A stretch of 64,000 nt of DNA from Polytrichum commune (taxonomy: Eukaryota; Streptophyta; Polytrichopsida; Polytrichales; Polytrichaceae). Below, one piece after another: positions 54,151-64,000 of this stretch. The notes under the pieces were generated by a model. It was not told the DNA's origin, ran no database searches, and saw only the letters and a program-made list of their open reading frames with translations. The stretch spans positions 3,658,001 to 3,722,000 of the forward strand of contig OX485804.1 in NCBI GenBank assembly GCA_950295325.1. The letters run 5' to 3'. Both the position numbers and the translations under genes were made by a program. The first letter of the stretch is position 1. The number at the start of each line of letters is the position of its first letter.

Positions 54151-56085
54151 TTCTGTCTATTTCGATCTCAAATAATTGTCCTAAACATGTATTTGATGAT
54201 GTAAATGTAAAGGGTTGTTTTATCCGAAGACCTTAACCCGGATCCCATGGGAATTTTGAGGTTAAGTCGTCCAAGGCGTGAATAAATAATCAATTGGGTG
54301 AACTTCCTGATACCTAATTTTTGGTGCATCCACCACTCATGGTCCACCCAATCATAGTGTGGGTATCCGAGTGAACTGATTATTTTAAACCAATTGACAA
54401 TATGGGACCCTAAAGGCTTGCCCTTGGGAAGATAGGTGTTGACATGCTTATCCGCAGCCATTCAAGGTGTTGACCTCATGTTCACCTTTGAAAGGAGGCA
54501 GTAGTCTTTGAAGGTCCTCTAATTCTTGCAATGTCAATTTTGTGATTGCATATGATTTTAGACAATCTCAAAAATGAAACAACTCCATAATTTACACGAG
54601 TGACAACATTGGACCCGTCTTTCTTTCTCTCTCTTTCTAGAGATCATAGATTCATAAAGCAACTACTACTTCAATCCTAAGGCCATGGGTGCTTTCTTTG
54701 TGTGGTCGACTAGGTTGGTTGTGTTGTCGTTGGTCTCTTTGGTCACTCATTACATTGCGGTGTGACATGCTTGAAGGGCTCCAACTCCCTTGGAAGTGGG
54801 TGTGTCTTCTTCTTGTTGAATTCATTGGATTTGGCTTATTGGCTGGCTGTCTGTTGTCAAAAAAGGATGCAAAAAAAGAAACTGAAAAATATGGGAAACA
54901 AGTGAAGTCACTTACAAAAGTGAAGCTTGCTTTACTGATGGGGACAAATGCGAGAGGTCTGCACCCAATCTGCACTTTCTTTTGTGCTGAAAACAGTTGT
55001 ACATGTCACCAAAAAGGGCATATAGAATATATGATGACTACAAAAGTCTCTAAATGAAGAAAGAAATCTGGGATGGAAAAGTGGGAATAGAAAGTTTTGG
55101 CCAATTCTGGCTGTTTTTAGCTTCGTTTGTTTCTGTTGAGTTGTCATTATATTTCTTGGCCATCATAAAACATAAATAGGTTTTATGTAGCCGATCCAGG
55201 GTGCATATAGGCCTATCCAAATTGTGACTAGTGATACTAGTACCGTTTACTGAGCTTTTTCTGATTCCACAATAGCTCATAAGACTACCCTTTTGTCCAT
55301 TCTTGACTGATAGTGCAAAATTACCTCGCGCATCAGCGAATAAGCATGTGGCAAGATTGATGCGCCCAGTCATTGTCACTGTTGTAAAGTGAATTAAAAG
55401 TTCGACCTTGCTGGTGGGAGTCGCCGATTGGCCTCACCACCAGCAAGTGTGTGTGTGTGGGGGGGGGGGCTATTACTTGACATCTGTTGTTTTGTCATGT
55501 ATTTATTTAACCAACTGCCTTTTGAGTACCTGGTGGTTGTCATAAATTAAATATGTTTACCTCTAGATCATTGTGAAAGGAGACAAATGTAAATCAAAGG
55601 ATAGTCGTGTTGTTGATGGTGAGTCTCCACGCCCACAAGCAGTTGTTGCAGCGCTGGTCCTTTCCAACAAGCATAACCTTGCCAATTGTGTGTGGCATTT
55701 GATTTAATCCTCAGGGTTACGTTACTCTTGTGTTTGGTGTTGTTCACTTAACATTCGGTATCACACCGCTGTCGGGTAGAGAGGGTTCCGCCTTGGGAAA
55801 GCACTAGGCTTTTGGTTGCAACTGGACTTGTTTACCGGACCGTCGAATCTTCTAGTCTTCAAGAGTCTTGGTCTTCAGTTTCTTCAAGTCTTCAAACTCT
55901 TTCCCGTCGACCTATCCTGTTGCGGCTCTATATGGGTCAAGGGTAAGGGTAGGGTGATAAGATATCATAGGCCTCGGACGGGTAAAACGGGACGTCAGAA
56001 CACGAGCTGACGTCCGAAAGATTGGCTCCTAAACTTTCAAACCCACGGTGACCAGCAATCGCGCCTCACCAATGGGAACGACAGA
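54151..56085. other. Repeat-flank DNA without supported genes
   Basis: Frames at 54168-54461 (minus, 97 codons), 54689-55057 (plus, 122 codons) and 55050-55379 (minus, 109 codons) have no recognised domains or homologues here. A G-run at 55459-55469 may be the end of a small element. Confidence 0.4.
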
Positions 56086-56180
56086 AAACAACCTTGCGGG
56101 TCATTAATCCCACTTCGTTGTCACAAACATGAAACAACCTTGTGGGTCATCAATCCCACTTCGTTGTCACAAACATGAAA
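56086..56180. repeat. 46-bp direct duplication
   Basis: AACAACCTTG(C/T)GGGTCAT... ATCCCACTTCGTTGTCACAA occurs twice in tandem with two differences. Confidence 0.85.
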
Positions 56181-56700
56181 CGGGGGTTTGTGGTTTCCCA
56201 CATAACCTGCAACAAATTTACGATGAAAAATACAAATGCAACTAGCCTCCAAAACCGGCTTGGAATCACAAAAAAAAATCACAATGAACAACGCTCTTGA
56301 GTCTTGTGAAGTTCTCAAATCTTCAAATCTGTCCGTCTTCTATGGTCGGTCAAAGCCTCGGCTCTTCTTTTTTAAGAACCAACAAACCTCCCGTCCACTC
56401 AAACTAGCACAGATTTCGATTGCTAACTTCAAAACAAACAAGTGATATCACTCTTAAAGAAACAACTTTTTGAATCACAACTCCTCCGTATTTTATTTCA
56501 AATTCTTCTCAACACAACACACACCATGCTTCAAAATCAAGTCCCTTCTTCTCTACAACCTCCTCAATACAATAATAACACCACAACTCCCCTCTTCACA
56601 ATGTCTCTCTCTCCCCAATGCCCGAGACAAAGTTCCCTCTTATCCCCATCACATGGCTTCTAAACACCTATTGGTCCAAAGTAACTCAAGATAACTAAAA

Positions 56701-56962
56701 GGCAAGAGTAAACTATGAGTAAACAAAAAGGTAATCTATTTCTATCCTTTAGTAAAGGTAACTAAGAGTAAACTATGAGTAGACATAAAGGTAATCTATT
56801 TCTATCCTTTAGTAAAGGTAACTAAGAGTAAACTATGAGTAGACATAAAGGTAATCTATTTCTATCCTTTAGTAAAGGTAACTAAGAGTAAACTATGAGT
56901 AAACATAAAGGTAATCTATTTCTATTCTTTAGCATAGGTAACTAAGAGTAACCTATGGGTAC
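56701..56962. repeat. 60-bp tandem repeat, about 4.3 copies
   Basis: ACTAAGAGTAAACTATGAGT... TATCCTTTAGTAAAGGTA repeats with an exact 60-bp step; the middle copies are identical. Confidence 0.95.
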
Positions 56963-59120
56963 TAAAATCACAATGCAATTCTAAATACGTACACATCTAT
57001 ACAGTGTACGTATTTACATTACGACACCACCTAGTTATATTAGTGTGGGTTACTATTTGGAGTTACACATCACTGTAATTTTTCATTGACATTATCATTT
57101 TTTTATCACATAGGACAAACAATTACTGTGCATGTCAAGGAATATGGAATAACATACCTGGTGGGAAAACAATCTCAATCAAAAAATCATAGCAACACAC
57201 TATGTCCAACAAAAATCCAAACTAATAGGACGATCTATTGTACATGTGGAGATCACACACGTGTGAGAATACCGTTTTCAAAATAAAATTTAATGGGTTG
57301 AAGTACAAAAGTTGAGTTAAATGTCATGCACCTAAGTTAAATTGATACTTTTCTACTTAAAAGGGCCAACCTTGAAACCAAAGGCACATACCATAGCCAA
57401 AATTCCTTTGCACATCAAACCCATATAAAACAACAACATCATTGAACGACGTGACTCCACTATGCCCCCCCCCCCCCCCCTCTCCTTCTTTTATTGTGTC
57501 GTTTTCAAACAACCACCTGGTATTATGGGGTTTATTATGTTCAAAAAGTTCCTTGCCTCATACTAGAGTGTTGTGCAAATTATCATTAGAATTTTCAAAT
57601 TACAGCCACACACAGTTACACTTAGTATTTCTTAGTTTTTAACACACCTCCCTCATGTTTTATGCACGCGTCCATAGATTAACAAAGTACTATTATGAAG
57701 GCTAGTGTGTCGGACCTGGAGATTTCAATCAATCAAAATCCAGTAGATTACTCATTTTATCAAAACTTATCATTCAAAAGAACATACCAAATAGTGCAAT
57801 GGATCTCTGCCATTACGATGGGAACCATTAATTAACTGTAAAATGAAAACTACTACACTGATAATCCCGTTTAGTGCATGTTACTATTAGGAGTTATGCA
57901 GTACTATAGCAATTTAATGAAAGCGTAACATTTTACCAAGCAAAGTCTCTAATGTCCGAACAACCTGTTGAAGTTTCATTATTAGAAAATGAACTCCTGA
58001 GTATGACGTTATTGCATAGTGTTATTCCAAATAATAACACGCACTAAATGGGATAAATCAGTGTATCTCTCACCAGTTGAACAAAGAGTAAGTCTCCCAA
58101 CAAGGATGTTAGATATGGTGGTACCTCTATTATGTAGTTGGATTTATATTCAACAATGAACTGGGAGAACTAACCACTAGTTACATATGAATCAGTTGTG
58201 TGTGAGATATAATTGGTTGAAGTTGAAGACTTTAGAAAATTTATCGATTTTTTTAAGGAATATATAGAATGAACCTCAAATTAACAAAGAAAACTGAGAG
58301 ATCACAAGTTATAACTGGTTGGACTTGGAAACACTAGGATCTTGACTAAGTATGCCCAAAAAAGTTCCCAGACACTAATATTGGATACAAAAAAAAATTG
58401 TACATGGTTACAAATAAAATATTGTACTTGATATTCTTCTTTGACAAATAATATTGATTGAACTTTGAGAGTGCTAAAAACATACACACATGGTATGATA
58501 TTCCTAATATACAAGATTTCCCCCTCCTAGAAACGATATTTGTACAAATATGCAACTACGAAATTCACTCGAATACATACACAAGTGAAAAATAAATAAA
58601 TCATATGGGTCCCAATCATATGTATATGTCAAAAAGATCATTTGGAAAATAGGACTAAATTTTTTTCAGCAAGACATATTTATTTATCATTAATGAAATC
58701 ATTGAACACTTGTTCATCTATTGGATGTAATTCATACAAAGTTGTCTTCTACTATATAAATCATTGTAGCCAATGCAATAATGGTTTCTAGCTCTATGAT
58801 CAAATGACCCATTAAATCATAGGTCCACATTGACGCACTCTTGTTTTGATACCAACATAACCTTATTTCCGTATTGGAAGGCCAATCCAAGAGGTCCATA
58901 TTGGATGAAATATTCATTTGGACCTCTTGTAAATTACCCACTTCATTATAAATGACTATGGGCCTGAAGGTAGATTCAATACAACTAGGATTACATGAAC
59001 AGTACGCCTAGTATATTTATAAAGCTATAATAAAGAATACCAAGACCTTACGTACATTTTGTAACCCATAAGCACAATTAATATCTCATTTGTGCACCCA
59101 CATTGTTCCATACTTACCAC
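56963..59120. other. AT-rich DNA, nothing recognised
   Basis: A C-run at 57465-57480 may be the end of a G/C-run element. No supported genes. Confidence 0.5.
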
Positions 59121-59129
59121 ATTGAGTGC

Positions 59130-59240
59130 ACCCCCAAGGGTTAAGACTTCACGAGTGAGGATGGCCTTAGGTAGTAGCTCCTAGCACTAGCGCTACCTGA
59201 GGGGCTGACCACACCAACCAATTCTGGCATCATTTGTCGG
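59130..59240 (-). mobile_element. Possible tRNA-derived SINE fragment
   Basis: The minus strand reads GGTTGGTGTGGTCAGCCCCT then CAGGTAGCGCTAGTGC, recalling a tRNA 5' half, and an eroded B-box-like GAAGTCTTAACCC. GC-rich island. Weak. Confidence 0.3.
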
Positions 59241-59920
59241 CATCTCTAGCTGTAATAGTGTGAAAAATAATGGACCAACATCTATTTCTCAACATAATCC
59301 CTAGCGATTTCATAGCTAGAGCCAGACGGAAACTTAGGTATGATTGGGGCATGATTTGGTTTTGCTTCTATATTAAGGTCGCAAGCTCCATGTGGTTAAT
59401 AGGTGAAGACGACAAAGGGTGGGTTTTGTTGGGCAATTGACAATATGTCTATAGTGAACATATTAATTGAACTAAGAACTAGGTAAACAGGTCTACTAGT
59501 TGCAAGTAGGAAAGGAGCACAAGTGCCATTAAGATCTCCAAGAAGACCTTAAAGATTCAAGTTGAACTTGAATATGGCGCCGTGGAACATCTACTAGATT
59601 TTTTTTAAATTAAAATAAATAAATGAATAAATTGCTATAACAAATCTCCACATATTCTTGGGCACGGTGAAGTCATCATGAGGGCCAAGCAATGTTAGGG
59701 TTGGGAACGCATGCATACATAAGGTTTCTCAATGGCTCATGTTCTTTGGTTGACCCGTGAACAAGGGCTTGGGTTGTCAGTATATTGGCCTTGGGATGCT
59801 TGAATCTTACCCTTCTCAAACTAAATATGAGCTTCTATATATTTTTATTGTTAATTATAGAAATTGCACCACCTTGCCTCAGTACAGGAGGTTTGTACTT
59901 GTGCATATTGTTCTCCCTCT

Positions 59921-60030
59921 TTATTAGGGCACGTTTGGTCATGCAAGAAATTGTTTGTATAATCCAAAGTGTCATGTTCTCGGTGATATAACATTTTGGC
60001 CTGAAATGTTGTACTATCAAAGCTTTTCAA
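59921..60030 (+). mobile_element. Solo end of the 44.1-kb TIR element family
   Basis: CCCTCTTTATTAGGGCACGT then TTTGGTCATGCAAGAAA and TTGTACTATCAAAG follow the 44122 TIR for about 105 bp. No partner end found nearby. Confidence 0.45.
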
Positions 60031-63000
60031 GAAAATGGCCTATGTCTTCATAAAATGTCGTTTTATATACATAATGAAGGTACATAAATATGAATGAACA
60101 TTTGTGCTAAAGAAATACGCTCACAACGTTCTCAGCCAAGGTTCTCCATTACTTGCAATATTTCCCAAGGTCACCTTGCATGTTCCAACGTGCTAATCAC
60201 ATATGAACCTTGATTTACATGTGGGTCCCATCACTTATGCACATCAACTACCTCTATCATATGACAAGATCAGGAAAAAAAAATGTCATATCATAAGCAT
60301 TGTAGTCACATACTATAGTTTCCTAGCAACATGGACATAAAAAATATAAATAGAATTGTGCCTAAATTTCTAGGAAATTGTTGAAATGCTTTTCCTTCAA
60401 AAAAAGATTAATGCCCAAACCATAGAAGCTCAACTCACATGTGTTGTAATTTAGTAAATTACCTTTTAGGTATCTATATGTTTAAACATACATTGCAAAG
60501 TCTTTTGTGAGTCTTCTGTCTCATCATTCTAACACTCTTAAACCACAATCTTTCACAAATGCAACGTACCTCTCACACATAACAAACCATGTCTATCATA
60601 TAAGAGTTCAGGAGAACTAATGGGAGCTGCAGAGGTGAAGGTAAGGGTTTAGGGTAAATCAACCACCATAGATGAAACTAGCAATAGCCATCCAAAAATC
60701 TTAAGAAAAACTTGGATGAATGCCTGACTTATCTTGATTGTTTTTTCAATCTACCAGATTTTGATATATTATTTTTCAAGTTGCCCAATTGTGTTCATTA
60801 CTTTAATTAATTATTAGGCACAAACCAGCCCAAAGTTGCTATGAAACTATTATAAATCAACACTAGAAAGATCGGCCGACATGAAATGCTTCGTATTGTC
60901 GAGGCCATGTCCGGGAAGAACCGGCGGTTAGTTGCAGATGAACCGGTTGAGTTCGAGAAATAACCGGTTGAATCTATAGAAGAATATACCTCAAATGAAT
61001 GAAAGCAAAACCGGAAGACGTCAACACGTAACCGTTTGGATTTAGAATCACTAGGATCTTGACCGACTATGCCCAAAAACTTCCTGGGCACTGTGCATGT
61101 CAAGGTGTTATATAATTGAGTATCATGATATGGAGGGTAGACTGTACCCTTCCCCCACAAAGCATTGGGTTCCTTCAGAAATTAATACTATTATAGGTGC
61201 GTCGTAGTCTAAATTATTTATCACTTTATTGTCATTGTCGAATCTCTTCTACACTGGTTTCTTGAGCTCAGTCAGGAGAGTCAACACAGGTCATGGCTGT
61301 TGAAGTCAGTTGCACACACATCAACTCTTCGACGAACTTCCAAAACACTTCACTGGTGAAGAGAGCTGAGACTAACTTACATGTGATGTTTGAAACTCAA
61401 CACACTTGTTGACTGCAAGGTATGACCAACCATACTGCCTTACCTCAGAGACTCGTATATGTGTGGAGTGGTGACGGTCTGAAGAATCTCTGGGCCTTGC
61501 TCTTTCAATAATTTGCTCCAATTTCAAGATGTATGTCACTGGAGTATGTCATGTGTCCAGATTTTAATCTTATTGAAGTTTAAGATATCACAGATCTCGA
61601 GCAATCAATAAAAGTGAATTGTCAGGCGAACTTTAGATAATTCCAAGAATATATATCATTATGACAATATTGTAGCTTGCCCAGTATGTTGAATACACCA
61701 TGGCATTAGTTTATGAGAGTTGTCCAAAAGGAATTTAAGCCATAAAGTGGGTATACATGCTTGAATCTTGCGCCTGGCCCTTTGCAAATATTTTAGGAAG
61801 CTGCATAGATTCTTGAAAGTACCATAATATTCTTAATTCTTCTGGCTTGTGTACGTGTTTGAACAGTGCCGAGGAACGAATTGGTTTGTGACGTTGTGAC
61901 TCAGTTTTTCCAACTTCAAAGTCGTATGGAAAACTCTGCCTTTGCAAATAGGTCTTTGCGTTTTCTATCATTGCATTCAAATGTGGTCGTATTGTATACA
62001 ATTGGGCTGGCATGTTTGCGATGTGTTCATTTTAACACCAATGTTCTTTTGTCTCTCTCAAAGAGCAGCAATCAGTAAGGAGTGTAAGCCAAGTTCATCT
62101 TTCATGGAGCTTTCAACAATCTCAAATAACTTACCAGATACGACGACATGAAGATGAAGACATATGATTTGAGATTAGACTTGACTCTGTTATTATAATC
62201 CATTAGAACTTGACTCTTAATTAATGACTTGTAATTTTACACTAAAAACTGAGAATGTCACATCTCATGACCCAAATTCTAGTGGCTTAAGTTCATTGCA
62301 CGTGGATTCCCACAAGATATTGGTCAACCTATAACTGAAGACTTATAGGTAGGCATCGCGTCCAAATTTCGAGGTTCATATACTGTTTGTAGATACATAT
62401 GGTCTGGGCCTCAAAATGTTGTCCTGAGGTTGTGTCCACTGTTAACCCTTTGTTAACTTGAACTTTGAGACATTCCATTATTCCAAAAAACACGCTTCAA
62501 ATCCCTCGCATGCATGAATGATTGCAGCTTGCGGTTTTTGGCGTCTCTGTAAACTAATCCACCCTAATTCAGTTCTTAGACCACTTAGACATGTATATTG
62601 TAGAAACCCTAGGCATATATAATGCTCTTCATGTATATGTTGGCACTCACAATTACAAGGTTGTTTTTGGACATGGGTGTGGCAAATACCACAGCCAATC
62701 CATGTGCTATATTAAATTGCATGTGACATCGTCACTGTAAATGCACATTAATTCACAATTTCAGTTGCAGTGTCAACAACTGCCTACATTGTCCGATTGT
62801 GGTGAACGCATATGTGGTAGTGATGGATGAAGGGGCTCTAGTAAAAACAAAGCCTTCAACAAGGTTAACCTTTATTATCCCTACAATTTTTTGTATTTTC
62901 AAGATCACTTATAAAGTGAGAATTGCAAGTTTAGTTTATGAAACATTCAACAAGCAAAAATTTTTACACAAAGTCAAGAACACATACATGTATGCCTCGA

Positions 63001-63480
63001 CCTTTTAAATGAGGTCATAAACTTTGTGTCAACATTTTTTGAAGCCGAAACATGTAAAATCTTCATTATCTGGAGATGACATTAGCTTGCGTGAATATTT
63101 TGCAGATGTGTTCATCTTATGTGAATTTACAACACATTTCAAAATGCGTAAAAGAATGTAATTATTTGTATAGAGCACAAAACTGGAAACCCGTCATTCA
63201 ATTCATCAAATTTGACATTTTGTTTTTAATTTTCATATCAACATACATGATCATCTTGACTTAATAGTTAGATACACTACAAGGATCACGTGGTCAAGTT
63301 GTTGGCAAATCAACCAATTTTGAAGGTGGAAATGTCATATCTCTAGTCCATTTTATAGCATTATGTAGTATAATGCAGTGGGATGGAACTGATGATAATG
63401 CCCACCCACAATGCAACATTAATTTGGATAAGTAACTTGCAAACAATCATAATAGTTACAACAATTAGGTTTACTTCACC
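60031..63480. other. AT-rich DNA, nothing recognised
   Basis: Only short frames. The frame 60807-61160 (minus, 117 codons) shows no recognisable domain. Confidence 0.5.
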
Positions 63481-63489
63481 AATTCGTTA

Positions 63490-63592
63490 CCTACGTCTAC
63501 CTAGGCACACACGACTATGTGAAGGGGGCCAGCCAAGGGTTTTGAACATGAGACCTCGCCACTACTAGCAACCAACCTAGCCACCAAATCCA
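63490..63592 (-). mobile_element. tRNA-derived SINE-like fragment
   Basis: On the minus strand an A-box-like TGGCTAGGTTGG (63572-63583) is followed 24 nt later by a B-box-like GTTCAAAACC (63538-63547), the spacing of a tRNA-type polymerase III promoter. The tail AACCCTTGGCTGGCCCCCTT is SINE-like. No full tRNA fold. Confidence 0.45.
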
Positions 63593-63711
63593 CTCATGAC
63601 ACATGTGCACAATGAGTTTATTAACCAATTTATTGATCATTTTACAATGGCTATGCTTAAATTGAGCATCAAAAGGCCACAAAATAAGAGATCAAACTCA
63701 ATGAGGTGTAC

Positions 63712-63912
63712 GGGGAGGTCACTTGCGAAAATCGTAGAAACAACGTACGATAAAAAAATAGGTCTAATATATTCATTGTAGGTAAATTTTGCAAAAAATG
63801 TACATATAATATAGGGATTATTAAAATAGTGAAACATGTTTACATGTAAAATACCATCACATATAATGGCCTCTTTTATCTAGTCAGTACATGTAAAATA
63901 ATGTGAAAACAA
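63712..63912. mobile_element. Second copy of the type 1 small element
   Basis: CACTTGCGAAAATCGTAGAA, ACGTACGATAAAAAAATAGG and GTGAAACATGTTTACATGTA match 9917-10050. The long G-run is reduced to GGGGAGG. Confidence 0.55.
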
Positions 63913-64000
63913 TTACTAGGGGTAGCAGGTCTAGGGTAGGGTCTGTGCTAGTGGATGAAAAAAAGGCAATTTTTTTGTTGAAAATGCTTGGATGGATGAC

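Noticed and set aside
54689-55057. 122-codon frame with a hydrophobic start (possible secreted protein)
   Set aside because: No promoter, homologue or domain seen, and it lies among transposon debris.

Overview
The window looks like nuclear DNA of a streptophyte (land plant or close algal relative). It is AT-rich, has interstitial CCCTAAA (plant-type) telomere repeats at about 10.9, 12.05, 15.97, 46.0 and 46.96 kb, uses GT-AG introns and carries short plant-style DNA transposons. The species cannot be told from the sequence. I see no rRNA, no intact tRNA and no clear host housekeeping gene.

The main content is two paralogous modules, A (left edge to about 23.1 kb) and B (about 35.7 to 52.0 kb), with the same layout and orientation. 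Each has two divergently transcribed, intron-containing genes. Gene 1 (minus strand) encodes a very large fusion: a short N-terminus, a region with a DGQHR/ParB-like motif, an alpha-rich domain, an acidic or coiled-coil low-complexity linker, and a C-terminal FCP1-like HAD phosphatase domain. Gene 2 (plus strand) encodes a 950 to 980 residue protein with CC..CC and C..C zinc motifs and three acidic motifs (HDKMD, Q-x-DN, GHTH-E/D-D), resembling proteins annotated DUF7869 and possibly an RNase H-fold transposase. Gene 2 is open in both modules. Gene 1 is nearly open in A (one apparent in-frame stop) and has about five breaks in B. A third, decayed relic (C) of gene 1 lies at 23.8-24.45 kb, with its degenerate leader stretching right to about 28 kb.

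Two observations stand out. First, gene 1 of module A starts MARTKQTTRK and continues, across a phase-correct intron, into VSGG: a near copy of the histone H3 tail (MARTKQTARKSTGG). Second, each module carries its own family of about 22-bp palindromes. Family A has arm CCCACGGGTG around AA or TT and about 20 copies, found only in module A. Family B has arm TTTACGGACGC joined to its reverse complement and more than 25 copies, found only in module B and relic C. The palindromes lie in introns, UTRs or in-frame in low-complexity coding linkers, and none was seen in the spacers between the divergent genes (6.8-18.87 kb and 42.85-47.83 kb). Several are amplified in tandem with strict periods of 47, 48, about 50, 53 and 66 bp. 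Introns that differ between the gene 2 paralogues each contain one palindrome.

Module by module. A: gene 1 exons at 1-678, 1060-1150, 1237-3048, 3348-4610, 4761-6061 and 6165-6195, leader to about 7.8 kb; a spacer full of small insertions (7.9-18.7 kb); gene 2 exons at 18813-18842, 19831-21859 and 21999-22780. Between A and B: relic C, small DNA elements, low-complexity DNA and a broken LINE (33.9-35.2 kb). B: gene 1 exons from 42220 down to 35668, leader to about 44 kb, a 1.7-kb TIR element in the spacer, gene 2 exons at 48550-49959 and 50128-51656. The right end (52-64 kb) holds repeats, a Copia-type fossil, SINE-like pieces and otherwise featureless AT-rich DNA.

Working model (inference): A, B and C are copies of a large DNA-transposon-like mobile unit. 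Gene 2 would move it. Gene 1 couples an H3-tail mimic and a ParB-like module to a phosphatase domain, and might recognise the private palindromes or the chromatin around them.
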